A stretch of 64,000 nt of DNA from an uncultured Cellvibrio sp. (GCA_937958105.1 CALFXJ010000037.1:1-64000); one strand, 5' to 3'. Shown: positions 54,459 through 63,784, counted from the stretch's first letter. Numbers and translations are program-made. The notes: generated from the sequence alone by a model not told the origin.

Positions 54459-55461
54459 GGTGGTGGGGTTTGCCAACAAAGATCAGATTCACGAGCAGGC
54501 CAGTCTGTGGATTGCGCGGCTGGATCGTGGGTTGGTTGGTGACGAGCAGCAGGCATTGTGTGAGTGGGTCAAACAGAGTCGCGAACACCGGCGCGTGCTG
54601 TTCGAGATGGCGGCGCTGTGGGATCGTATGGACAGCCTGGCCCGGCTGGCGGATCTGTTTGATGCACCGCCGCGGACCAGATCGCGTCCGCCATTCTTTT
54701 CAGTCATCGCCGCATCGTTCATATTCACTACAGTGGCGTTATTTCTCAGCTGGAGTTACCTCGTCAAATCCCAGCAGGAATTTCAGCAGGTTTACGAAAC
54801 CGGCGTGGGACAGCTGTCCAGTTTTCAGCTGCCGGACGGTTCGCAATTGTTGCTCAATACCAACAGTCGAATAAGCGTTCGCTACTATGCCGACAGTCGA
54901 TTGTTTTTTCTGGAGCGGGGCGAAGTGAACATTGATGTTGCCCATGATACCGAGCGGCCGCTGAGCGTGATGGCGGGTAACAGAGTGGTGCGGGCGGTCG
55001 GCACGGTATTTAACGTCAAGATGTTCAATGCTTCAGAAGTGGAAGTGCTGGTCACTGATGGCAAAGTGTTGGTAGGGCGTCTAACTCACACAGACGCAGC
55101 GGATAAAGCGCCGGGCCCCATGGGCAAAGATGCAGTGGCTGTAGCTAAAGGTGAAAAGGCCGTTTTAGGTTCTGCGCGGGAAAGCGTCGCGCCGGTTGCC
55201 GAAGCGGATATCGCCGCGCAGCTCAGCTGGCGCGACGGCAATCTGGTTTTTCGCGGTGAGAGTCTTGAACAGGCATTGGCGGAGATTTCTCGATATACAG
55301 CAGTTGAATTTGAAGTCATGGATGAACACATCAAACAGGCCCGTATCGCCGGTTTATTCAAGGCAGGTGACGTGGATGGATTGCTGGCTACCCTGACGCG
55401 CAATTTCAACATTGAAAGTGAGCGTCTGAATGACCATAAGGTTTTATTGCGCGCCCGCTGA
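54451..55461 (+). CDS. FecR-type anti-sigma factor
   Basis: A 336-residue protein: cytoplasmic DUF4880 sigma-binding domain (ASLWIARLDRGLVGDEQQAL), one membrane helix (FFSVIAASFIFTTVALFLSWSYLV, about 83-106), a periplasmic FecR domain (QLPDGSQLLLNTNSRISVRY, AGNRVVRAVGTVFNVK) and a C-terminal STN-like part (SLEQALAEISRYTAVEFEV). It passes the signal from the receptor STN domain to the sigma factor. Start at ATG 54451, overlapping the sigma gene's end, suggests coupling. Confidence 0.9.
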   Translation: MSKVVGFANKDQIHEQASLWIARLDRGLVGDEQQALCEWVKQSREHRRVLFEMAALWDRMDSLARLADLFDAPPRTRSRPPFFSVIAASFIFTTVALFLSWSYLVKSQQEFQQVYETGVGQLSSFQLPDGSQLLLNTNSRISVRYYADSRLFFLERGEVNIDVAHDTERPLSVMAGNRVVRAVGTVFNVKMFNASEVEVLVTDGKVLVGRLTHTDAADKAPGPMGKDAVAVAKGEKAVLGSARESVAPVAEADIAAQLSWRDGNLVFRGESLEQALAEISRYTAVEFEVMDEHIKQARIAGLFKAGDVDGLLATLTRNFNIESERLNDHKVLLRAR

Positions 55462-55563
55462 AAAATACTCCTTACCTTGCTTGTTGTGTGATAACTAAAA
55501 CCTTACACTCCGCCAGAACGCCGCGCCCGCGGCATCGACTCATGACAATAATTATTTATAAGA

Positions 55564-58500
55564 ATGTCTTCGACTTCATGGCGGAAAAAAATCGTTCATT
55601 CGTCTATTCAACAGGCGAGCCGCAGGCTCGCTTCTGAAGGAAACGAAACGGCGATTTTGGCGGCATTGTCCAGCGCGCTTCTGGCTCTGTTGAGTTCGGC
55701 AGCCCAGGCAGGCGATGCTCATTCTGGCACAACAATCCCTTTCGACATCCCTCAGCAACGAGCCGATTTATCGCTCATCGAGTTTGCCCGGCAAGCCAAC
55801 ATTACGTTGATATTTCCATTTGATGACGCGATGGAAGTAACAGCCAATCCCTTGGTTGGCCGATATTCAATTGAAGAAGCCGTCAGGTTGCTGCTGGCGA
55901 ATACGCGATTGAAGGTGCGAGTCGGTGAAGATGGTCAGCTCATGGTTACGAGCCATCACACCGAAGAGGAAGTCGAGACCATGCCCACCAAAAATAAATT
56001 ATCACGCGCGATCATCGGCATTCTGTCATCCATGGCAGCTGCGCCGTCTATCGCACAGAACGCAGGTGGATCCGTTGAAGAGGTTCTGGTAACAGGTATT
56101 CGCGGCAGTCTGCAACGATCCATGGATGTTAAACGCGAAGCCGGTGGCGTAGTTGATGCAATATCAGCGGAAGATATTGGTAAATTCCCGGATACCAATC
56201 TGGCCGAATCTCTGCAGCGGATTACCGGTGTGTCCATTGATCGATCCGGTGGTGAGGGTCAGCTGATTACGGTGCGCGGCTTTGGGCCGGAATTTAATAC
56301 GGTGCTGGTTAACGGACGACAAGTCGCCTCAGAAAATGAATCCCGGGCGTTCAGTTTTGATACGGTAGCTTCGGAGCTGGTGAGTGGCTTGAATGTCCAC
56401 AAAACCTCAACGGCGATGCTCCAGTCCGGCGGTATCGGTGCCACTGTCGATGTCAGAACCGCGCGGCCATTCGATATGAACGGTTTTAAAGTCGCGGGTA
56501 GCGTTAAAGCCTTGATTGATGAAAACAGTGAGTCCACATCACCTCAGTTTTCCGGCTTGATCAGTAATACTTTTAATGAAGATACTTTCGGGGTTCTGCT
56601 CGCCGTATCGCATCAGGAAAGAGAAACCCGGCTTAATCAGGCACAGATGGACGGCTGGCTGGAGAACGTCGGCATACCCGTGGCGGAATTAAATGGCGGT
56701 GCGGGTGTTCCGGATGGGTCAACAATTTTTTCGCCGCGCAATTATGATCACAAAGTAACCTTCGAGGAACGCACCCGCACCAACGCATCGCTGGTGCTGC
56801 AGTATGCTCCCGTCGATACGCTGACCCTTACGACAGATTTGCTCTATTCCGATTTTGATGTAAAGACCAATGCAGTGTCCTACGGCCACTGGTTCACAGC
56901 ACCTAATATTACGGATGCGCTGACCGATAAAAATGGAACAGTGATTGACCTGCGGCAGGAAGTCGGTCTCGCGACAGACATGCATGCCAAGAAATTCGAC
57001 CGACTCACTGAAACATTTTTATGGGGTTTTAACGCTGACTGGAATGTCAGTGACCGACTCACATTGAATTTTGATGCAAGTTTTTCCCGCGCAGAACGGG
57101 AGGCCAACAATGGCGGCGGCGACCAGTTGTCATTGATTGGTTACGCCAACCGCGTCCGGTTTCAGGTGGACGATGCCATCCTTCCGGTAGCCAGCGAATT
57201 TCAGACGGCAGATCCCACGATCTATTCGGGGCAGCAGGAACTGGACGGCGTCGCTTATCTTGATCCATCTGACCCTGCTTATCAGCCGCCGGCTGGCGTA
57301 CAGGATTTTCTCAGTAAAGAAAACAGCCGCGCGCACGTTATGCTGCGGCGCGGCTGGGCCGTTGAAGATGATGTTACACAGATCAAGCTGGATGGTGTCT
57401 GGGATGAAGGAGCAGTCAATGGGCTGGTTAAAGCCAGATTTGGCGCAATGTTTTCCCGCGAAACCAAAACTCTTGAGCGATGGGATAACGAAGGCGTCGG
57501 TATTCACTGTACCTATTGTGGTTATCCGGACCTGCCGGTCATCCCCGCCGATATGCAATATATTTTTGATGCGGGCAATGATTTTCTGAGTGATGTCAGT
57601 GGCAGCGGCAGAATGCCCACGCAATGGCTGGCGCACGACGGAGAAGCTCACTTCACCTTCCTTGAGCAGTACTATCAAAGTGTCAATGGTGTGCCTATCA
57701 GCTTCGATGCCGTACGCCGCGATAACTCTTATGAAGTGGAAGAAGAAACGGTTTCGGCTTATCTGGAAGTGGATTTTGCCGGAGAGCTGGCCGGCATGCC
57801 GATTACGGCTACCTCAGGGGTGCGCATAGAAAGTACAGATACACAGGTAGACGGAACTCAGGCACCGATCATTGGGTTGACCATTCTTGATGAGACCGAG
57901 ATGCTGGCGCAGTACGGACCTGCCGAAGCGGTGAATGCGAAAACCAGCTATGACGCTATCCTGCCTAACTTCAGCGTCAAGTTATCCATCACCGACGATA
58001 TGATCCTGCGCGCTGCCGCTTCCAAAACGCTGACGCGTCCAACGCTCAACAGTATGGCGCCGGTCACCGTCATCACAACAACGCGGCAGGGCGGGGACCT
58101 CACCTCCACCAGCGGCAATGCGGCGCTGGAGCCTTTTGAATCGGATAACTTTGATCTTTCCTGGGAGTGGTATTACGGCGATGCGAGTTATGTGTCGGTA
58201 GGTTATTTCAAGAAAGATGTTGCGAACTTTATTGTGAACTCGCTGGAAGACATTACCTTCACCCTGCCGGATGGCAGCACGCTGCTTGATCCCTCTACCG
58301 GTGACAACACGGGGGCAGCCGACCCCAATGACACGGAAGCTGTGTTCACCAACACGCTGCCCAATAATGGTGAAACTGCTACGGTGGACGGTGTGGAATT
58401 CAGTGTGCAGCACACCTTCAGCGATACCGGGTTCGGCATCATGTTCAATGCGACGCTGGTGGACAGTGATGCGGAACTTGACCCGGCCGACGTGGAGCAG

Positions 58501-58830
58501 GTGTTTGCACTTACCGGTCTCAGCGATTCTTACAACATGGTGGGCTTTTATGAAAAGGGCCCGTTCCAGATTCGTCTTGCTTACAATCGTCGCGCTGATT
58601 TTGTTCAGTCGCTGACGCAGCTTAATGGCGATGGCCCGACGATTGTGGAGGATTATGAGCAGTGGGATATAAGTGCTAGCTATGACATCACTGATGACAT
58701 TTCTATCTTTGCGGAAGGGTTAAACCTTACTGAGGAGTATGTGCATAAGCGCGGGCGCTATGCGAATCAGTTGTTGCTGGTGGAGGACAGCGGGCGGCGC
58801 TGGACTATTGGGGTGCGAGCCAGTTTTTGA
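55564..58830 (+). CDS. TonB-dependent transducer receptor with STN domain and second signal-like segment
   Basis: A 1088-residue outer-membrane receptor of the Xanthomonas/Caulobacter carbohydrate type. Order: signal peptide (ALLALLSSAAQA), STN domain (about 58-128: ADLSLIEFARQANITLIFPF, SIEEAVRLLLANTRLKVRV), then at residue 140 MPTKNKLSRAIIGILSSMAA APSIAQ in two blocks, which looks like another signal peptide, a TonB box (VEEVLVTGIRGSL), plug and barrel ending WTIGVRASF. An ATG at 55981 with GAGGA upstream could start a version without the STN domain. It follows the FecI/FecR genes, so STN signalling is expected. SapC and DUF6445 genes downstream are typical of such loci. Ligand unknown. Confidence 0.85.
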   Translation: MSSTSWRKKIVHSSIQQASRRLASEGNETAILAALSSALLALLSSAAQAGDAHSGTTIPFDIPQQRADLSLIEFARQANITLIFPFDDAMEVTANPLVGRYSIEEAVRLLLANTRLKVRVGEDGQLMVTSHHTEEEVETMPTKNKLSRAIIGILSSMAAAPSIAQNAGGSVEEVLVTGIRGSLQRSMDVKREAGGVVDAISAEDIGKFPDTNLAESLQRITGVSIDRSGGEGQLITVRGFGPEFNTVLVNGRQVASENESRAFSFDTVASELVSGLNVHKTSTAMLQSGGIGATVDVRTARPFDMNGFKVAGSVKALIDENSESTSPQFSGLISNTFNEDTFGVLLAVSHQERETRLNQAQMDGWLENVGIPVAELNGGAGVPDGSTIFSPRNYDHKVTFEERTRTNASLVLQYAPVDTLTLTTDLLYSDFDVKTNAVSYGHWFTAPNITDALTDKNGTVIDLRQEVGLATDMHAKKFDRLTETFLWGFNADWNVSDRLTLNFDASFSRAEREANNGGGDQLSLIGYANRVRFQVDDAILPVASEFQTADPTIYSGQQELDGVAYLDPSDPAYQPPAGVQDFLSKENSRAHVMLRRGWAVEDDVTQIKLDGVWDEGAVNGLVKARFGAMFSRETKTLERWDNEGVGIHCTYCGYPDLPVIPADMQYIFDAGNDFLSDVSGSGRMPTQWLAHDGEAHFTFLEQYYQSVNGVPISFDAVRRDNSYEVEEETVSAYLEVDFAGELAGMPITATSGVRIESTDTQVDGTQAPIIGLTILDETEMLAQYGPAEAVNAKTSYDAILPNFSVKLSITDDMILRAAASKTLTRPTLNSMAPVTVITTTRQGGDLTSTSGNAALEPFESDNFDLSWEWYYGDASYVSVGYFKKDVANFIVNSLEDITFTLPDGSTLLDPSTGDNTGAADPNDTEAVFTNTLPNNGETATVDGVEFSVQHTFSDTGFGIMFNATLVDSDAELDPADVEQVFALTGLSDSYNMVGFYEKGPFQIRLAYNRRADFVQSLTQLNGDGPTIVEDYEQWDISASYDITDDISIFAEGLNLTEEYVHKRGRYANQLLLVEDSGRRWTIGVRASF

Positions 58831-58974
58831 TGTCGAAGGTGTTGTGCCACTTAGTGAGATCGGCCAGCACCTCTGAAAAGTTGTCACGATTTTCACCTGT
58901 TGCCGCGTATTGTTGCGAATGCTGCTAAGATCGTCACTACACAACCATCTCATTTATCCCGTCCAGGTAATCAA

Positions 58975-59685
58975 ATGACCAGATTTGTTTCACTGCATAA
59001 CAGGCATCATCGTCACATTCGTGTGGATCAGAGCCGCATAGAAGCGCAGGGCGCGCGGGAGCGGATGGTGCCGGTGGTGATGAGTGAATTTCTGAAGCTG
59101 GCGGTGCAATATCCCATTGCGTTTACAAAATATACGGATACAGGACGTTTTGTCTGTGTGGCGCTGCTGGGGTTTGAGGAGCACGAGAATCTTTTTTGGG
59201 AAGATGAGCGCTGGCAGGGAATTTATACACCGCTGAATATCATGCGGCAGCCTTTTTTTGTGGGGCGTGAGGATGATCGGACAGTGATCTGTATTGATGC
59301 AGAAAGTGAGTGTCTCGCTCGTGGCGAAGGGCAGGCGATATTTACTGAAGAGGGTGAAGAGACTGATTTTCTGCAGCGGATAAAAGCCATGCTGGCGCAA
59401 CTGGTGGAAGGGGAGCAGCATACGCAGGCGTTTATTGAAGCATTGCTGCATCACAATCTGTTGATGCCCATGTCTCTCAACATTACCTTCGCCAACAAAC
59501 AAGAGCAGCGTGTGCAGGGACTGTATACCATCGACGAAGACAAATTGTCCGCGCTGGATGATGCCGCAGTATTGCAGCTGCATCGACAGGACTATCTCAA
59601 GCCCATCTATACGCTTATCGCCTCGCTGGGACACATCTACTCACTGGTGGAGAAGAAAAATGCTCGGCTTGTTCCCGGAGCCTGA
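58975..59685 (+). CDS. SapC-family protein
   Basis: A 236-residue protein. The SapC pattern is present: MVPVVMSEFLKLAVQYPIAF, FVCVALLGFEEHENLFW and IYTPLNIMRQPFFV in the first half, and LNITFANKQEQRVQGLYTIDEDKL then LQLHRQDYLKPIYTLIASLG at the end. SapC genes commonly sit beside carbohydrate TonB receptors and PKHD or tryptophan-halogenase-like genes in Cellvibrio, Xanthomonas and Caulobacter. The role is not known. Start at 58975 gives a family-like N terminus. Its end overlaps the next gene. Confidence 0.85.
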   Translation: MTRFVSLHNRHHRHIRVDQSRIEAQGARERMVPVVMSEFLKLAVQYPIAFTKYTDTGRFVCVALLGFEEHENLFWEDERWQGIYTPLNIMRQPFFVGREDDRTVICIDAESECLARGEGQAIFTEEGEETDFLQRIKAMLAQLVEGEQHTQAFIEALLHHNLLMPMSLNITFANKQEQRVQGLYTIDEDKLSALDDAAVLQLHRQDYLKPIYTLIASLGHIYSLVEKKNARLVPGA

Positions 59686-60385
59686 CATGCATTGTCCGGC
59701 CTATGAGGTGCATGCTCTTGGCCATGAGGCGCAGCCATTGGTGGTCATCAATAATTTTGTTGATGACCCGGAAACTTTAATCTCTCTGGCGGAGGCCGAT
59801 CCACCCTTTGTCGCACAGGCAACGGATTTTTATCCCGGCATCCGCAAGCAGGTAAAAGCTTATCCTGCTGTGTTGCTGCAGAAAGTGGAGCCGGTGCTGC
59901 GGGAGGTGTTTGATCTGTCGCGGCAATATCAACCGGTGGTACGCATGTCTTCCTTCTCACTGACCACTACGCCACCGGATCAGTTACGACCTATACAGTG
60001 TGTGCCGCATATCGATAACCACACACCCAACCAGTTTGCAGTGGTGCATTACCTCTGCGATGAAAAATTTGGTGGGACATCATTTTATCGTCATCGCAGT
60101 ACCGGCTACGAAACTGTAACCAGTGAGCGACTGGAGCGGTACTTCAGGATATTAAAACAGGAAGTGATGGCGGATCAGGAAGCCACACGCGGATACATCA
60201 ACGGCAACACCCGCTTGTTTGAGCGCATCGCCCGTATCCAGGTGCGTTTTAACCGGGCACTGATCTATCGCAGCTGCTCGCTGCATTCCGGCGACATCTC
60301 TGTCGCGGCGGGCCTGTCTGCAGATCCCCGCCGGGGGCGACTCACCCTCAACAGTCTTATCGAATGCCGCGCGATTGATACCTAA
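59660..60385 (+). CDS. DUF6445 family protein
   Basis: A 241-residue protein (232 if it starts at 59687). It contains PLVVINNFVDDPETLISLAE, VPHIDNHTPNQFAVVHYLCD with His/Asp placed as in 2-oxoglutarate dioxygenase-like folds, GGTSFYRHRSTGYE and NRALIYRSCSLHSGDIS. These match DUF6445, which is usually found with SapC and TonB receptors. A dioxygenase-like activity is possible but not shown. GGAGAAGAAA precedes the 59660 start; GGAG also precedes 59687. Confidence 0.8.
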   Translation: MLGLFPEPDMHCPAYEVHALGHEAQPLVVINNFVDDPETLISLAEADPPFVAQATDFYPGIRKQVKAYPAVLLQKVEPVLREVFDLSRQYQPVVRMSSFSLTTTPPDQLRPIQCVPHIDNHTPNQFAVVHYLCDEKFGGTSFYRHRSTGYETVTSERLERYFRILKQEVMADQEATRGYINGNTRLFERIARIQVRFNRALIYRSCSLHSGDISVAAGLSADPRRGRLTLNSLIECRAIDT

Positions 60386-60397
60386 AATTTCCTCACT

Positions 60398-60640
60398 GTG
60401 CTATGTCACATGGAAATTCCGGTGGTGTGGGCGGTCGCCAAAGGCAGAAATTATTGTGATTGCGCTGGGCGCTGCCGCCGAGATGGACTTCATTGGCCGG
60501 CTGGGTGTGTTGCGGGCATTGCCGGTATCCTGATGGCGCTCTTGGCTAACGTGATCACCGGTGTGGTGGCTGGAACGGTGATATTAGGCCTGGTGACGGT
60601 GATCCAGCGTTTGTTCAAGCGGGCCGACCATCAGGTTTGA
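60398..60640 (+). pseudogene. Possible remnant of a membrane protein gene
   Basis: An open frame of 80 codons encodes a hydrophobic C-terminal half (VAGIAGILMALLANVITGVV, then AGTVILGLVTVIQRLFKRAD), while its first half has an odd Cys-rich composition. A second frame over the same DNA gives a stretch ALGAAAEMDFIGRLGVLRAL that stops early. This suggests a frameshifted remnant of a small membrane protein. It could also be a real 80-residue protein; the family was not recognised. Confidence 0.35.
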
Positions 60641-60686
60641 TCGCGCCCGCCCGACAGCTTTGATAGGGGGGAGGTTGTGAAGGCTT

Positions 60687-61757
60687 TTAGCGGACTGACT
60701 GTACCAGCCAGTCTATAACCTCGTTGTAGTGATCCGGCAGGTGGGGGCGAAGTGCTTCCAGCGAAGCGCAGACAGCAGTCTCATCGGTATTCGTAATGTT
60801 GATGTGACCCACCTTGCGTCCCGGAAGTACCTCCTTGCCATACCACACCAGTTCGGTGCCCGGCACGCCCAGCCATTCATTGTTCCGCTCGGTTCCCACG
60901 AGATTCACCATGGCACTGCGGCCTTTGATGGTGGGTTTGCCCAATGGCAGACCGGTGATGGCCCGCAGGTGCAGTTCAAACTGATTGATACTCGCGCCAG
61001 CCTGGGTCCAGTGACCGCTGTTGTGAACCCTGGGAGCCAGTTCGTTGATCATCAGGCGGTCGCCCACCCGGAAACATTCCATGGCCATGACACCCACGTA
61101 ATCCAGGTGATGCAACAAAGCGCCCAGCATGGTTTCCGCCTGGGCCTGCAGATGGGCAAGGCGCGGCAGTGGGGAGACTGAACCCAGCAGGATACCGTTC
61201 ACATGAAGGTTCAAGGTGAGCGGGTAAAACACGCACTGGCCGGCGGCATCGCGCGCGCCCACCAGCGAAACCTCTTCGTCAAACGCGATAGCCTGTTCGG
61301 CAATGGCCTGTTCGTGCCAGTCAGCGGGAATTTCGTCCTGGCGGGACTGATGCAGCCAGTGCTGGCCTCTGCCGTCGTAACCACCGGTACGGCGTTTAAG
61401 CAGAACCCGCTCACCAAGCTTCTGGTGCAGGTCGGCAGCCTGGGTCGCCTGATCCACAAAAGCCCAGGGGGCGGTGGCCAGACCCAGTTCGTCAATCAGG
61501 GATTTCTGGGTTTTACGATCAGCCAGACGGCCAAAGACAGTGCTGTTGATAAAGCGGGGGTGTTGCGCCAGGGCGTTGGTGGCCAAGGATTCGGGCCACT
61601 GTTCCCGTTCGGCTGTGACGATATCCCCTGGCTGCAGGGCCGGTGCTTCTGCGGCGTCGATAGGCACCGGTCGCACATCCAGGTTCAGCGGGCGTCCCGC
61701 AGTCTGCAACATGGCGCCCAGTTGGCCGGCGCCCAGCACCCAAACAGCTTGACTCAT
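60687..61757 (-). CDS. purK: N5-carboxyaminoimidazole ribonucleotide synthase
   Basis: PurK (356 residues) is an ATP-grasp enzyme that carboxylates aminoimidazole ribonucleotide with bicarbonate, giving N5-CAIR for PurE. Shown are WVLGAGQLGAMLQTAG at the N terminus, the ATP-binding VLLKRRTGGYDGRGQHW, and NELAPRVHNSGHWTQAG near residue 255 with metal residues. It follows purE with no gap (the purE stop abuts the purK start), so the two are coupled. Confidence 0.95.
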   Translation of the reverse strand: MSQAVWVLGAGQLGAMLQTAGRPLNLDVRPVPIDAAEAPALQPGDIVTAEREQWPESLATNALAQHPRFINSTVFGRLADRKTQKSLIDELGLATAPWAFVDQATQAADLHQKLGERVLLKRRTGGYDGRGQHWLHQSRQDEIPADWHEQAIAEQAIAFDEEVSLVGARDAAGQCVFYPLTLNLHVNGILLGSVSPLPRLAHLQAQAETMLGALLHHLDYVGVMAMECFRVGDRLMINELAPRVHNSGHWTQAGASINQFELHLRAITGLPLGKPTIKGRSAMVNLVGTERNNEWLGVPGTELVWYGKEVLPGRKVGHINITNTDETAVCASLEALRPHLPDHYNEVIDWLVQSVR

Positions 61758-62249
61758 TTATTCAACACTCGGATCGGGATTGTCCAGAACAGCCTGGGTC
61801 TGCTCCTCGCGGAACCGTTCGATACGCTCGGCCAGGGCCGGGTCGTTGAGGGCAAGGATCTGGCAGGCCAGCAAACCAGCGTTAAAAGCCCCGGCAGTAC
61901 CGATCGCCAGCGTGCCCACCGCGACGCCTTTGGGCATCTGGACGATGGAGAGCAGGCTGTCCATCCCATTCAGGGCTTTACTTTGTACCGGGACGCCCAG
62001 CACTGGCAGACGGGTATGAGCGGCTACCATGCCAGGCAGGTGGGCAGCACCGCCGGCACCGGCAATGATTACGCCATAACCGGCAGCGGCGGCCTCTTCG
62101 GCGAAGCTGGTAAGTTTCTGGGGGGTGCGATGGGCGGAGACGACTTCGGTGTGATACTCCACACCCATTTGCTGCAGGATTTCCACAGCGCCCTGCATGG
62201 TGGCCCAGTCACTGCGGGAGCCCATAATAACGGCGACTTTATTAGTCAT
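61758..62249 (-). CDS. purE: N5-CAIR mutase
   Basis: PurE class I (163 residues) converts N5-CAIR to CAIR in purine synthesis. The N-terminal VAVIMGSRSDWATMQGA, the active-site His in VVSAHRTPQKL, and the late GTPVQSKALNGMDSLLSIVQMP-like segment (here GVPVQSKALNGMDSLLSI) are the family signature. It is upstream of purK in one operon; a DnaA-box sequence lies in its promoter region. Confidence 0.95.
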   Translation of the reverse strand: MTNKVAVIMGSRSDWATMQGAVEILQQMGVEYHTEVVSAHRTPQKLTSFAEEAAAAGYGVIIAGAGGAAHLPGMVAAHTRLPVLGVPVQSKALNGMDSLLSIVQMPKGVAVGTLAIGTAGAFNAGLLACQILALNDPALAERIERFREEQTQAVLDNPDPSVE

Positions 62250-62299
62250 AGTGCGCGGTCCGGATCGAAAAAAGCGCGCATATTACCACATCTCGAGGA

Positions 62300-62308
62300 T
62301 TATCCACA
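62300..62308. promoter_or_regulatory. DnaA box in purE promoter region
   Basis: TTATCCACA is an exact DnaA box, about 50 bp upstream of the purE start. A purE -10-like TAATAT lies nearby, with no clear -35. DnaA binding here might affect purE transcription; no PurR-type operator was recognised. Confidence 0.45.
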
Positions 62309-62380
62309 GGGAAAGCTATATCCGCAGCATGATCGGCTGGTGTCAGCGTGCCTGACGCGCTGCCGTTGGTCGGGCAGGGA

Positions 62381-62665
62381 TCAGTATCCCCCGGTACCGG
62401 TATCGACATCACTTTTTTCAGCCAGACCTTTGTCATACTCGGCTTCGGTCAGCATGTCATCGCCATTGGTGTCCCACACCTTGAACAGCTTATCGCTCAG
62501 GTTGAAATAAAGCGCTTCGCTTTCACTGATGACACCGTCTTTATTGACGTCCAGCACATTGAAGGCCGGGATAGGGCGTTCCGTCGCTGTGTCAGTCTGA
62601 GCGATAGCCACTGCCGACGACATCACCAGTGCGCCAGTCAGAAACAGAGAAAGTTTTTTCATCAT
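62381..62665 (-). CDS. Periplasmic EF-hand protein
   Basis: A 94-residue exported protein (signal ending AIA) with two EF-hand loops: DVNKDGVISESE (complete) and DTNGDDMLTEAE (the glycine position is changed to Asp). It probably binds calcium in the periplasm. The TGAGGA ribosome site lies 6 nt before the first of two ATG codons. Function unknown; divergent from nothing and alone on its strand between purE and rdgC. Confidence 0.88.
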   Translation of the reverse strand: MMKKLSLFLTGALVMSSAVAIAQTDTATERPIPAFNVLDVNKDGVISESEALYFNLSDKLFKVWDTNGDDMLTEAEYDKGLAEKSDVDTGTGGY

Positions 62666-62869
62666 TACGTCCTCATTTGATACGAAATATTCAACGTAAC
62701 GGTAGATGATGCACGGGCTATGCCAGATGCCGTCAGTCAGCGGTAAGTAACTGTCGGTGGAGGATTTTTACTGCTGGCCAATGATATCGATGGCCGTCCT
62801 GCGAGCCCTTTTTTACAGGGCGCTTGTAAAAGTTATAGATCGCGCCGCACTGGCAGCGCGACTCTGGCA

Positions 62870-63784
62870 TCAGTCGATGTAGGAATCGTCTTCGCCACCA
62901 AAGGCTTTTAACAGGGCGCTGATGAAGGTCTTCAGCTCCAGGGTCATGATGGCGAAATCCGCATCAAACTGTTCTGCCTTGCTTTCGGGATTACGGTCGT
63001 TGGCCTGTTCCTGAATCCGGTCTTCAAACTTCAGCCGCTTGATCGCCAGCTGATCGTCGATGACGCAGTGGATGGCTTCCTTCCAGGTGATGGCCACTTT
63101 GCTTACGAACATGCCGCTGTCCAGGTGGCTGCGGATTTCATCGGCGTACAGGTCCTGATTCTTGCAGCGGATCACCCGCCCGTCTTTTCCTGCCTGTAGC
63201 TCGCATTCTTCGCGCAGCTCGAAGTCCTGCGGCAGCTGGGCGTCGCGCAGCCAGTGAGTCATGACCTGGGTGGGAACATTCTTCGCCGTAATCGGAATGG
63301 CGCGGAGGCTGCCCAGGGCTTCGCGCAGGGCGCTCAGCAGATCTTCAGCGCGTTTCGCGGAAGATGCATTCACGACGATCAAGCCTTCCTGCGTAGCGAT
63401 GTAAGCAAAATCCAGTGAGGACTTAGTGAAGGCTTTGGGCAGCAGCGAAAAGATGATTTCGTCCTTCAGGGTCTGCCGCTCCTTGCGACCGACACTGCGG
63501 GCCTCGGCTTCACTGATGGCGATGGCTTTTTCTTCCAGCTGCTCATTGACGACTGCTGCCGGCAGAATCTTTTCCTGTTTTTTGGCGCAGATCATGATGT
63601 AGCCATTGGCGGCGTGGACATACTCGCTGCCGTGCCGGCCCAGGGGCGGCACCCAGCCGTAACGCATCATGTCGAGATTGCCGCAGGGGTTGAAACTGAA
63701 TTCACTCAAGCGCTCATTCAGCTCTTCAGGCGTGAGTGTCCATTGTTCGGTAAGCCGATAAAGGCGCAGATTTTTAAACCACAT
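62870..63784 (-). CDS. rdgC: Recombination-associated protein RdgC
   Basis: RdgC (304 residues) is a ring-forming DNA-binding protein that limits RecA filament formation. The N terminus MWFKNLRLYRLTEQW and the conserved FNPCGNLDMMRYGWVPPLG and LPAAVVNEQLEEK segments match the family. The C-terminal half includes EDRIQEQANDRNPESKAEQF and MTLELKTFISALLKAFGG. The start at 63784 gives the normal length; the frame is open 10 codons further upstream. Confidence 0.95.
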   Translation of the reverse strand: MWFKNLRLYRLTEQWTLTPEELNERLSEFSFNPCGNLDMMRYGWVPPLGRHGSEYVHAANGYIMICAKKQEKILPAAVVNEQLEEKAIAISEAEARSVGRKERQTLKDEIIFSLLPKAFTKSSLDFAYIATQEGLIVVNASSAKRAEDLLSALREALGSLRAIPITAKNVPTQVMTHWLRDAQLPQDFELREECELQAGKDGRVIRCKNQDLYADEIRSHLDSGMFVSKVAITWKEAIHCVIDDQLAIKRLKFEDRIQEQANDRNPESKAEQFDADFAIMTLELKTFISALLKAFGGEDDSYID

